Origin: Streptomycetaceae bacterium
GTDB taxonomy: Bacteria; Actinomycetota; Actinomycetes; Streptomycetales; Streptomycetaceae
DNA: 36,503 nucleotides
Direction of reading: 5' to 3'
NCBI GenBank assembly: GCA_019243445.1
Contig: JAFAUH010000042.1
Location: 1 to 36,503, forward strand
Position 1 is the first letter of the stretch, and each line of letters begins with the position of its first letter. Both the position numbers and the translations under genes were made by a program. The notes beneath the pieces were generated by a model, which was given only the letters and a program-made list of their open reading frames with translations, was not told the DNA's origin and searched no databases. Positions 27,959 to 35,538 of the stretch are shown one piece after another.

Positions 27959-28125
27959 AACTTCCCTTTCGCTCGGTGGTCATGCCCGCGAACCGGGACC
28001 CGATGCGAATCCGAGGAAGTGGCTGCTCGCTGGTACCGGCCGTCCTCACCGGTATCCCTCGTGCTGCTGACTACGTTGATGGCCTGCGTCGGCCCCCAAC
28101 GAACGTCACCATGACTGGAGTTCAC

Positions 28126-28147
28126 CTGTGTGAGGTATCTCACACAG
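28126..28147. promoter_or_regulatory. CRP/FNR-family operator, perfect 22-bp palindrome
   Basis: Nine-base arms CTGTGTGAG and CTCACACAG flank four bases, containing GTGTGA-N6-TCACAC, the consensus for cAMP receptor protein family binding. It is 168 bases upstream of the amidase start and 660 bases upstream of pyruvate kinase, so the hydrolase is the likelier target. Confidence 0.7.
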
Positions 28148-28636
28148 TACTCACCCAGTGATCAAGACTCCCGCACGCCACGCCTACGAACAGCCGTTCC
28201 GGTGCGTTTGCCGAGGGCAGGTGGGGCATTCACTCACCGAGGGCTGTGGCGAGGAGTCAGCACTCCCAGCTATTCCGGCTGCTGCGGAATGTGGAGTGTC
28301 TCATCAACGGCGGATCGACTGCCGTTGTCGGCAAACCACCGGGCGGGACCTGATTTTGTCTGCGCGTCAATTGGCGTTTCAGGTGTCACCGGTCATTGTC
28401 GGCTGCAGACCTCCCCCTTGTTTTTGAAGTATTCGAATTCAAAGGGCTTCGGAGTTTGACGTGGGCCAGAACGGCTTTGGAGACCGGGGCAGTGATGGCG
28501 CCGCAGGCGTATCCCAGAAGCGAGTAGTGGTAGGCGATCGGCTGTCCCGCGCCCGGGTCCACCGTGCTTCCGCCTCCACCACAGGAGACGTACAGGAAGC
28601 GCTGGAAGATTCCTGGAAGATTCAACGAGCCGACGC

Positions 28637-28660
28637 TGATCACCTGATCATCTGATCACC
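28637..28660. repeat. Three 8-bp units each holding TGATCA
   Basis: TGATCACC, TGATCATC and TGATCACC are contiguous, 147 bases before the pyruvate kinase start. Each unit contains a 6-bp palindrome, so the array could be a repeated binding site. Confidence 0.7.
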
Positions 28661-28806
28661 GACGAGGAGCTGGAGATCGCGCGGGAGGCATATCCGCTCG
28701 TCAGCCCATGCCGTAGCCCACGTTGCAGCCCATGCCATGACATCCGCCTCCCCCTGCCCCGAACGCGGCGGACACGCCGGAACAAACCATCGATAGGATC
28801 GACCTC

Positions 28807-30237
28807 ATGCGCCGAGCCAAAATCGTCTGCACCCTGGGTCCCGCCGTCGACTCCTACGACCAGCTCAAGACACTGGTCGAGGCCGGGATGAACGTGGCCC
28901 GCTTCAACTTCAGCCACGGCACGCACACCGAGCACGAGGAGCGTTACCACCGGGTCCGCAAAGTCTCCGAGGAGACCGGCCGCGCCGTGGGCGTCCTCGC
29001 TGACCTGCAGGGCCCCAAGATCCGTCTGGAGACATTCGCGGACGGCCCCGTCGAGCTCGTCGCCGGGGACGAGTTCACCATCACCACCGAGGACGTGCCC
29101 GGTGACCGCTCGATCTGCGGTACGACGTACAAGGGCCTGCCCGGCGACGTACGCAAGGGCGACCCTGTCCTGATCAACGACGGCAATGTCGCACTGCAGG
29201 TGATCGAGGTCTCCGGCCCGCAGGTGCGCTGCCTGGTGATCGAGGGCGGCGTGATTTCCGACCACAAAGGGATCAACCTGCCCGGCACGGCCGTCAATGT
29301 CCCGGCGCTGTCCGAGAAGGACATCGAGGACCTCAAGTTCGCGCTGCGCATGGGCGTGGACATGGTCGCGCTCTCCTTCGTGCGAGACGCCGACGACGTA
29401 CGGGACGTGCGCCGCGTCATGGACGAGGCGGGCCGCCGGGTCCCGGTGATCGCCAAGGTCGAGAAGCCGCAGGCGGTCGAGAACATGGAGGCCGTGGTCG
29501 CGGCTTTCGATGCGGTGATGGTCGCCCGCGGCGACCTCGCCGTGGAATACCCGTTGGAAAAAGTGCCGGTTGTCCAAAAGCGGCTGATCGAAATGTGCCG
29601 GCGCAACGCAAAGCCCGTGATCGTCGCGACCCAGATGATGGAGTCGATGATCAACAATTCGCGGCCGACCCGCGCCGAGGCATCCGACGTGGCCAACGCG
29701 GTGCTCGACGGAGCGGACGCGGTGATGCTGTCGGCCGAGTCCTCGGTCGGCAAGTACCCGATCGAGACGGTCAAGACGATGTCCCGGATCGTCGAGGCTG
29801 CCGAGACCGAGCTGCTCTGCCGTGGGCTGCAGCCGCTCGCACCGGGCAAGAAGCCGCGCACGCAAGGCGGCGCGGTGGCTCGCGCCGCCGCGGAGCTCGC
29901 GGACTTCCTCGACGCGAAGGCACTCGTCGCCTTCACCAAATCGGGCGATACAGCGCGGCGGCTCGCCCGCTACCGCGTCCCGGAGCCAGTGCTTGCGTTC
30001 ACCACCGACCCCTCGACTCGTAACCAACTGACGCTGACGTGGGGTGTGCAGCCGCACCTCGTCCAGCACACGGATCACACCGACGCAATGGTCGACCTCG
30101 TCGACCAGGAGATGCTCAAGATCAGCGCCTACGGCAGGGGTGACACCGTGATCATCACGGCCGGCTCTCCCCCGGGTGTACCCGGCACGACGAATATGGT
30201 GCGCGTCCACCACTTGGGCGGCGGTCAATCCGACTGA
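28807..30237 (+). CDS. pyk: Pyruvate kinase
   Basis: The 476-residue enzyme converts phosphoenolpyruvate and ADP to pyruvate and ATP in glycolysis. It has the usual length and order: the N-terminal KIVCTLGP and NVARFNFSHG, the B domain (~70-165), the active-site segment VIAKVEKPQAVENM with K217 and E219, MVARGDLAVEYP, and the C-terminal regulatory domain with AFTKSGDTARRLARYRP-like sequence. AGGA lies about 8 bases before the ATG. It appears monocistronic, with a long leader region upstream and an inverted repeat after it. Confidence 0.97.
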   Translation: MRRAKIVCTLGPAVDSYDQLKTLVEAGMNVARFNFSHGTHTEHEERYHRVRKVSEETGRAVGVLADLQGPKIRLETFADGPVELVAGDEFTITTEDVPGDRSICGTTYKGLPGDVRKGDPVLINDGNVALQVIEVSGPQVRCLVIEGGVISDHKGINLPGTAVNVPALSEKDIEDLKFALRMGVDMVALSFVRDADDVRDVRRVMDEAGRRVPVIAKVEKPQAVENMEAVVAAFDAVMVARGDLAVEYPLEKVPVVQKRLIEMCRRNAKPVIVATQMMESMINNSRPTRAEASDVANAVLDGADAVMLSAESSVGKYPIETVKTMSRIVEAAETELLCRGLQPLAPGKKPRTQGGAVARAAAELADFLDAKALVAFTKSGDTARRLARYRVPEPVLAFTTDPSTRNQLTLTWGVQPHLVQHTDHTDAMVDLVDQEMLKISAYGRGDTVIITAGSPPGVPGTTNMVRVHHLGGGQSD

Positions 30238-30243
30238 CGCGGG

Positions 30244-30309
30244 AACGGCGCCCTGCCAGGCGACAGGCGCTACGCTGCACGTAGTCCGGTCCGCCCCACG
30301 GGCGCCGTT
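30244..30309 (+). terminator. Possible terminator after pyruvate kinase
   Basis: aacggcgccc (30244-30253) and gggcgccgtt (30300-30309) are perfect inverted repeats with a smaller imperfect hairpin inside the loop. The long loop makes the call uncertain. Confidence 0.4.
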
Positions 30310-30424
30310 GTCCGGATTCGGGCGGGAATTCAACCTGATGACGACCTTGACCAGCCTGACCAAAGGTCATCATTGGGTAATTCCTTCCCCCTGTTTCCCC
30401 TCTCAGTTTCCCCCGGAGTACCTC

Positions 30425-31699
30425 ATGGTCGATGTGACCAATCCCCCCGAGGGACCAGCTAAGATCGCTCAGGCATCGGGGACGGTGCCGGCCCAGCAGG
30501 GGTCACCAGAATTGAAGCCTGCTCGTGAACCGCTCGCGCGGCTGGAAACGTTGCTGCGCCGCGAGCCCGTCACGGTACATGTTGACCGCCGTGAGGCGTT
30601 GACAGCCGCCGGGATCTACCTCGCGCTCTCCGCGATCGGCTTCGGCCTGCTGATGGTGGTCACCCATCATTTGGGATTCTCCGCTGACCATGTACTGCGC
30701 CGCTGGGACAGCGAGAACTACCTCAAGATCGCTGAGAGCGGCTACCCCAATCACCTCACATACCGCCCCGACGGCACCCCCGCTTTCACCAGGCTCGCGT
30801 TCTTCCCTCTCCTTCCTGCGCTGATCCGCGGCGTTCACCTCGTCTTCTTCGGCGCGCTTCCCTTCCCCTACGCCGGTGTGCTCGTCTCGTGGGTCGCGGG
30901 AGCCGTGGCCGCCGCCGGTGTGCACACGCTGTCGCGTTCACTCGTCGGCCGCCGAGTCGGCTACGCATGTGTGAGCCTGTGGGCCTGCTCCCCGTATGCG
31001 TTCGCGCTGTGGGTCCCGTACTCCGAGGCATGTTTCAGCGCCGCCCTGATGTGGACGCTCGTCGCGCTCGTCGCCCGCCGCTGGCTCACCGCCGCGGCGC
31101 TCTGCGTGGTGGCCGGCACCATCCGGCCGACCGCCTCCGTGCTCGTGGGCGTCCTGGTACTCACCGCCGCATGGTCGCTGCTGCATCGACGCGGTGGTCG
31201 CCGCCCGTGGATTGCGATGATCATCGCACCACTCGGTCTGATCTTCAGCTGGCTCTACCTGGGCAGCAGGATCGGGCACCTGAACGGCTGGTTCGAGGCG
31301 GAGAAGGCCTGGGGCCAGTCCTTCGACTTCGGCTGGGGCACCCTGAGATTCCTCAAGCGCGTCATCCTCTACCAACATATCGACATCCGCTACCCGCTGG
31401 TGCTCGCACTGATCTTGCTGGTCGCGGTCGCCGTGACGGCACTGGCGCTGGACCGCCGCACCCCCTGGGCGCTGGTGCTTGCGCTTGCCGGCGCCTGGGA
31501 GCTGATGGTGGGCACCCCCGGCTCTCCGCTGTCCAAGCCGCGGTTCATGCTGCCGTTCCTGCCGATCATGCTGCTGCTGGTGGCCAAACCAGTCGCCCGG
31601 CTGCCGCGACTCGTCCAGGGCGGGCTCTATGTCTGCGGGGCGGTCTTCGCCGGGTGGTACGCCATCGGTCTGCTCGTACTCTTCAAAATGTCACCATGA
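30425..31699 (+). CDS. PIG-V-like membrane mannosyltransferase (GT-C fold)
   Basis: The 424-residue protein has a cytoplasmic N-terminus of ~58 residues and about 8-9 membrane helices. After helix 1 comes VLRRWDSENYLKIAESGYP (D95), the first-loop acidic motif of the PIG-V/GPI-mannosyltransferase-II-like family, which uses polyprenyl-phosphate mannose on the outer face. The C-terminal half has KPRFMLPFLPIM, also typical. ATG 30425 follows CGGAG; the open frame upstream to 30176 overlaps pyruvate kinase and is rejected. A polyprenol-phosphate-mannose synthase encoded nearby would supply the donor. The acceptor (protein or lipid) is unknown. Confidence 0.8.
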   Translation: MVDVTNPPEGPAKIAQASGTVPAQQGSPELKPAREPLARLETLLRREPVTVHVDRREALTAAGIYLALSAIGFGLLMVVTHHLGFSADHVLRRWDSENYLKIAESGYPNHLTYRPDGTPAFTRLAFFPLLPALIRGVHLVFFGALPFPYAGVLVSWVAGAVAAAGVHTLSRSLVGRRVGYACVSLWACSPYAFALWVPYSEACFSAALMWTLVALVARRWLTAAALCVVAGTIRPTASVLVGVLVLTAAWSLLHRRGGRRPWIAMIIAPLGLIFSWLYLGSRIGHLNGWFEAEKAWGQSFDFGWGTLRFLKRVILYQHIDIRYPLVLALILLVAVAVTALALDRRTPWALVLALAGAWELMVGTPGSPLSKPRFMLPFLPIMLLLVAKPVARLPRLVQGGLYVCGAVFAGWYAIGLLVLFKMSP

Positions 31700-31867
31700 G
31701 TAGCGCCACGTAGCCATGAGCAGTCGCAAGCAACGAATCCTTTGCCAATCCGCGACCTGGCTGACGGAACGTGACACCCTCACAATGCATCTGACACTGC
31801 GGGCCACCCCCGGCCCCGGTAGCATCGCCATTCGCACATCGACCCACTGTGATTGAGGTAACTGTTA

Positions 31868-32947
31868 GTGGAAGCCATCCTCTTGGTCGGCGGGAAGGGG
31901 TCCCGTCTGCGTCCCGTCACGGAATACACCCCCAAGCCCATGGTTCCCACCGCCGGAGTGCCCTTCCTTGCACACCAGCTCGCCAGAGCACAGGCCGCGG
32001 GCGTCGAGCACGTCGTGCTCGCCACCTCGTACCTCGCCGAGGTCTTCGAACCGTACTTCGGTGATGGCTCGACACTGGGTCTGAAGATCACCTACATCCA
32101 TGAGAACGAGCCGCTCGGCACCGGCGGCGCGATCCGCAACGCCGCTACCGCGCTCACCTCTCAGCCGGACGCGCCCGTCCTGATCTTCAACGGCGACATC
32201 CTCACCGGACTCGACATCGCCGCCCTGGTCCGCAGCCACCAGACGGCCGGCGCTGATGTCTCCCTCCACCTGACCTGCGTCGAAGACCCCAGCGCCTTCG
32301 GGCTCGTCCCCACCGACCCCGACGGCCGTGTGCAGGCATTCACCGAAAAGCCGCAACGCCCTGAGGAAATCGTCACCCACCAGGTCAACGCCGGGTGCTA
32401 CGTCTTCCGCCGCTCCGTGATCGACACCATCCCGGCCGGACGGGTGGTCTCCGTCGAACGTGAGACCTTCCCCGGGCTGCTCGCTTCCGGCGCACACCTG
32501 CACGGCGTGGTCGACAAAACCTACTGGATGGACCTGGGCAAACCTGCGGCGCTCATCCAGGCCTCCGCCGACCTGGTGCGCGGTATCGTCCCCTCCCCCG
32601 CCGTCCCCGGACCGACCGGCGACTACCTGATCCTGCCGGGTGCCAAGGTGGCCGACGGCGCCAAGCTCACCGGCGGCACAGTCATCGGCACCGGTGCACA
32701 GATCGCGGCGGATGCGGTGATCGACGGCTCCGTCGTGCTGACGGACGCGGTGATCGAGGCCGGCGCCCAGGTACGGGCCTCACTCGTCGGGGCTGCAGCC
32801 CGCGTCGGTTCGCGTACGGTGTTGGAAGGTGCCGTCGTCGGAGACGGGGCCGAGGTCGGCGAGGACAATGAACTGATCGGCGGAGCCCGGGTGTGGTGCC
32901 ACTCAGCGATCCCCGCCGCCGCGATCCGTTTCTCCCCCAAGCCCTGA
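31868..32947 (+). CDS. Nucleotidyltransferase, mannose-1-phosphate guanylyltransferase-like
   Basis: The 359-residue protein couples a nucleotidyltransferase domain (1-235) to a left-handed beta-helix (~250-345). It shows the pyrophosphorylase signature LLVGGKGSRLRPVTEYTPKP, the metal-binding segment FNGDIL, NAGCYVFRRSVID, and VDKTYWMDLGKP. This arrangement is found in actinobacterial ManB-type GDP-mannose pyrophosphorylases, making GDP-mannose from mannose-1-phosphate and GTP, but glucose-1-phosphate enzymes look similar, so the substrate is inferred from the mannosyltransferase neighbours. The GTG start has GAGG about 10 bases upstream. The beta-helix is a run of imperfect hexapeptides. Confidence 0.87.
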   Translation: MEAILLVGGKGSRLRPVTEYTPKPMVPTAGVPFLAHQLARAQAAGVEHVVLATSYLAEVFEPYFGDGSTLGLKITYIHENEPLGTGGAIRNAATALTSQPDAPVLIFNGDILTGLDIAALVRSHQTAGADVSLHLTCVEDPSAFGLVPTDPDGRVQAFTEKPQRPEEIVTHQVNAGCYVFRRSVIDTIPAGRVVSVERETFPGLLASGAHLHGVVDKTYWMDLGKPAALIQASADLVRGIVPSPAVPGPTGDYLILPGAKVADGAKLTGGTVIGTGAQIAADAVIDGSVVLTDAVIEAGAQVRASLVGAAARVGSRTVLEGAVVGDGAEVGEDNELIGGARVWCHSAIPAAAIRFSPKP

Positions 32948-32986
32948 CCCAAGCCCTGACGGCCGCGGCCCGTTGGAGAAGACACC

Positions 32987-33820
32987 GTGATGAGTGCTAC
33001 GAGGATGCCCGGACAAGCTCCCGGCGCCGCTACCACGCTGCGCCGGCCCCAGTCGATCCCGCCGGAGTGGAGCCGTACCCCGCTGACCGTGGTGATGCCC
33101 ACGTACAACGAGGCCGACAACCTCCCGAAGGCGGCCGAGGCGCTGATGGCCCTCGACCTGGAGGGCCTGCGGCTGCTGGTGGTGGACGACAACAGCCCCG
33201 ATGGCACCGGCGAGGTCGCCGAGACACTCGCCAAGAAGTACAACAGCGCGGGCCGCACTCGCATCGGTGTCCTGCACCGCACCGCCAAGGACGGCCTCGG
33301 CCGCGCCTACGCAGCGGGCATGGACCAAGCAGTCGCGGACGGCGCACAGTACGTGCTGCAGATGGACGCCGACGGCAGCCACCCGGTCGAGTATGTGCCG
33401 CAAATACTGGGTACGGCGTTGGCCACCGGCGCCGGGTTCGTCATCGGCAGCCGCTACGTGTCCGGCGGCCGGCTCGCCGAAGAGTGGGGCCTGCATCGCA
33501 AGCTGCTCTCCCGCTGGGCCAACGCCTACGTCAGCGCCGTGCTCCACACCGGGCTGCGTGATGTGACAGCGGGCTTCGCGATGTGGCGCGCCGATGTGGT
33601 CACCGCAATGAAGCTCGCTCAGGTGCGCAGTAACGGCTACAGCTTCCAGGTGGAGCTCAAGTACCAAGCTGTGCGCGCCGGTTACACGGGCGTGGAGGTC
33701 CCGATCCACTTCGAGGAACGCCAGATCGGCGCCTCCAAGATGACGGCCGCCGTCCAACTCGAGTCGGCCCTCCTGCCCTGGAAGCTGCGTCTGGATTCCT
33801 CCCGTGCACCTCACCACTGA
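32987..33820 (+). CDS. Polyprenol monophosphomannose synthase (GT2, Ppm1/DPM1-like)
   Basis: The 277-residue cytosolic-face enzyme transfers mannose from GDP-mannose to polyprenyl phosphate. Family segments are VVMPTYNEADNL (35-46), LVVDDNSPDGTGEVAE (65-79), QMDADGSHP with the metal-binding D127/D129, and VPIHFEERQIGASKMT near the end. There are no C-terminal membrane helices and no fused N-acyltransferase domain, unlike mycobacterial Ppm1 with its partner domain. Start is GTG 32987 or the adjacent ATG 32990; GGAGAA precedes both. It lies 39 bases after the nucleotidyltransferase gene, and its end overlaps the next gene by 17 bases, so the three probably form an operon. Confidence 0.93.
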   Translation: MMSATRMPGQAPGAATTLRRPQSIPPEWSRTPLTVVMPTYNEADNLPKAAEALMALDLEGLRLLVVDDNSPDGTGEVAETLAKKYNSAGRTRIGVLHRTAKDGLGRAYAAGMDQAVADGAQYVLQMDADGSHPVEYVPQILGTALATGAGFVIGSRYVSGGRLAEEWGLHRKLLSRWANAYVSAVLHTGLRDVTAGFAMWRADVVTAMKLAQVRSNGYSFQVELKYQAVRAGYTGVEVPIHFEERQIGASKMTAAVQLESALLPWKLRLDSSRAPHH

Positions 33821-35414
33821 CAAGGACGACAAGGACGACAAAGGCGGCATGGGCGCCGCGGAGCCGGCCGAGCCGTATCTCACCGGTGCCATGGCCGGCC
33901 GGCTGTCGCGCCTCCGTAAGGAGACGCGGGCGAGTTGGACGCGGGCGAACCGGCTGTGGAAGGGCGTTTGCATCGCAGCAGGGCTGATCATCGTCCTGCT
34001 TGCGCTCATGGTCATACGCCTGCCCTGGGCGGGCGATCTCGGCATTCACGCCGCGACGATCGAACGACTGCGGCACGATCTGGGCAATCCGGGCGATCCG
34101 CTGGTCAACGCAGATGTGGCGAGCCCCTACTACTCGCCATGGATGGTCGCCCTGGCTGTCATCGGCCAGATCACCGGCGTTTCGACTTTCAGCATGCTGC
34201 ACTTCGCAGCTCTGGCCGACCTAGTGCTGCTGGTCACCGGCATCCACCACTTCGTACGCGCCCTGACCCGGCGGCGCGCCGCGGTGCCGTTGGCGATCTT
34301 GTCCATGACACTGCTGATGGGCTGGACTCTGTTCACCTGGAGCGGTTTCCCGGGGCTCACCTCCCTGGCGCTCTGCCTCGCCTACCCGAGCACGTTCGCA
34401 CTCGGCGCCTCCCTCCACTTGTGGGCGCTGCTGCGCAAGGCGCTGACGCGCGGCTGGAAACTGCCCGCGTTCCTCGGGGTGGGCATGCTGCTGGCGCTGG
34501 TCATGCTCGTCCACCAGTTCACCGGCGTGGTCACGGTCTGTGGGTTGCTGGCGCTGCTGCTCGGCGCACGCCCCTTCCCGTCACTCACGGTATGGCTGCG
34601 GGCCGCCGTGGCCGCTGCGCTCGCGCTGGCGATCCTGCTGATCTGGCCGTACTACTCATTCCTGTCGCTGCTCGGCGTCGGCGGTCTGGACTCCGTCCAC
34701 AAGCCGCTGTACGAGCATCTGTTCTCGCACTTCGGGCTGGTGCTCGTCGGCGTCGCCGCGCTGTGGATGCGATTCCGCCGCGATCGGCGCGATCCTTTGG
34801 TGCTGCTCTTCGCCCTCGGTGTGCTTGTCTTCGCCCTCGGCGGGATCACGGGACACTACGCGTACGGGAGGATCCTGCCCGCCGTGCTCATCTCCGCACA
34901 GCTCGCCTTGGCCATCGAGTGCGTGGATTCGCCCGACGTGGACACCAGGGCGATCCTCGGCACGGTCACCGGCGCCGCGCTGTTGATGGGCTGCTGGGCG
35001 CAGGCCGGGACGCTGAGCTACGTCCTGCCCACCAAGCCACTCCCCATCATCGGCAAAGCCCCGACGCAAAAGCCGTGGAAAAGCTTTGCCTGGGCGGCCA
35101 AGCACGTCCCGTACGGCGGCGTTGTGATGACGAAGGACTACTTCCCGCTACGGCAGCTGCCCGCCTACGGGCCGTACACCGTCGAGTCGGGCTACCCGGA
35201 TTTCTTCCTGACCGACACCGCGCAGCGTGCCAAGGACACCGATGCCTACTTCTCATCGGCGACCACACGTGAGGAGAAGCTCGCGCTGCTGCACACATAC
35301 CGCGCGGGCTGGGTGCTGCAGACCGCCCACGACGGCGGCCTGAGCGAGCACGACCCTGCGCTGAAACTCGTCGGGAGGGGCTCGAAGGGCGAGCTGCTCT
35401 TCAAGGTCAGGTGA
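33804..35414 (+). CDS. Multipass membrane protein, probable GT-C-type glycosyltransferase
   Basis: The 536-residue protein has about 11-12 membrane helices and a C-terminal extracytoplasmic domain (~405-536). After helix 1 the loop carries RLPWAGDLGIHAATIERLRH and VASPYYSPWM, acidic and aromatic residues where GT-C enzymes place their catalytic aspartate. No specific family was recognised, so glycosyltransferase function rests on topology and on the adjacent polyprenol-phosphate-mannose synthase. The GTG at 33804 overlaps the previous gene and has a weak ribosome site; ATG 33849, after AAAGGCGGC, is an alternative start. The intervening DKDDKDDKGG segment is a 9-bp tandem repeat. Confidence 0.7.
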   Translation: MHLTTDKDDKDDKGGMGAAEPAEPYLTGAMAGRLSRLRKETRASWTRANRLWKGVCIAAGLIIVLLALMVIRLPWAGDLGIHAATIERLRHDLGNPGDPLVNADVASPYYSPWMVALAVIGQITGVSTFSMLHFAALADLVLLVTGIHHFVRALTRRRAAVPLAILSMTLLMGWTLFTWSGFPGLTSLALCLAYPSTFALGASLHLWALLRKALTRGWKLPAFLGVGMLLALVMLVHQFTGVVTVCGLLALLLGARPFPSLTVWLRAAVAAALALAILLIWPYYSFLSLLGVGGLDSVHKPLYEHLFSHFGLVLVGVAALWMRFRRDRRDPLVLLFALGVLVFALGGITGHYAYGRILPAVLISAQLALAIECVDSPDVDTRAILGTVTGAALLMGCWAQAGTLSYVLPTKPLPIIGKAPTQKPWKSFAWAAKHVPYGGVVMTKDYFPLRQLPAYGPYTVESGYPDFFLTDTAQRAKDTDAYFSSATTREEKLALLHTYRAGWVLQTAHDGGLSEHDPALKLVGRGSKGELLFKVR

Positions 35415-35538
35415 CGTCCTTACCCACGTTCACATGCCGGATCCGGCCGGGCCGTTGAAGCCGTCGCTGAAGACGGTGGCCCCACCAGGCCCCGGCCGCA
35501 CGCCGCTGACTACTGCGTCGGCACTGCTGCAAGGCGGG

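Larger units (their letters stand above)
27959..28806. other. Intergenic, 848 bp: between the amidase and pyruvate kinase genes
   Basis: The longest gene-free stretch. It contains a CRP-type palindrome (28126-28147), an A+T-rich dyad (28423-28443) and three 8-bp TGATCA units (28637-28660). Several short open frames exist on both strands, including 85 codons on the minus strand (28386-28643) and 64 on the plus strand (28461-28655), but none has a good ribosome site or recognisable homology. Coding remnants cannot be excluded. Confidence 0.6.

Noticed and set aside
27959-28125. c-di-AMP (ydaO-type) riboswitch in the amidase leader
   Set aside because: Such elements occur before actinobacterial cell-wall hydrolases, and a GAATCCG string is present, but on the wrong strand and without the conserved surrounding blocks.
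28386-28643. 85-codon minus-strand frame in the amidase/pyk gap
   Set aside because: GTG start without a ribosome site, no recognised family, and codon use decays at the 3' end. It may be a remnant but cannot be supported as a gene.
28640-28800. Plus-strand frame reading TDEELEIAREAYP before pyk
   Set aside because: The peptide looks gene-like for about 15 residues but has no start, no ribosome site and turns into Cys/Arg/Pro noise; too short to call a pseudogene.
30176-30424. Upstream extension of the PIG-V-like protein
   Set aside because: It overlaps the end of pyruvate kinase; ATG 30425 has a ribosome site and yields a sensible cytoplasmic N-terminus.
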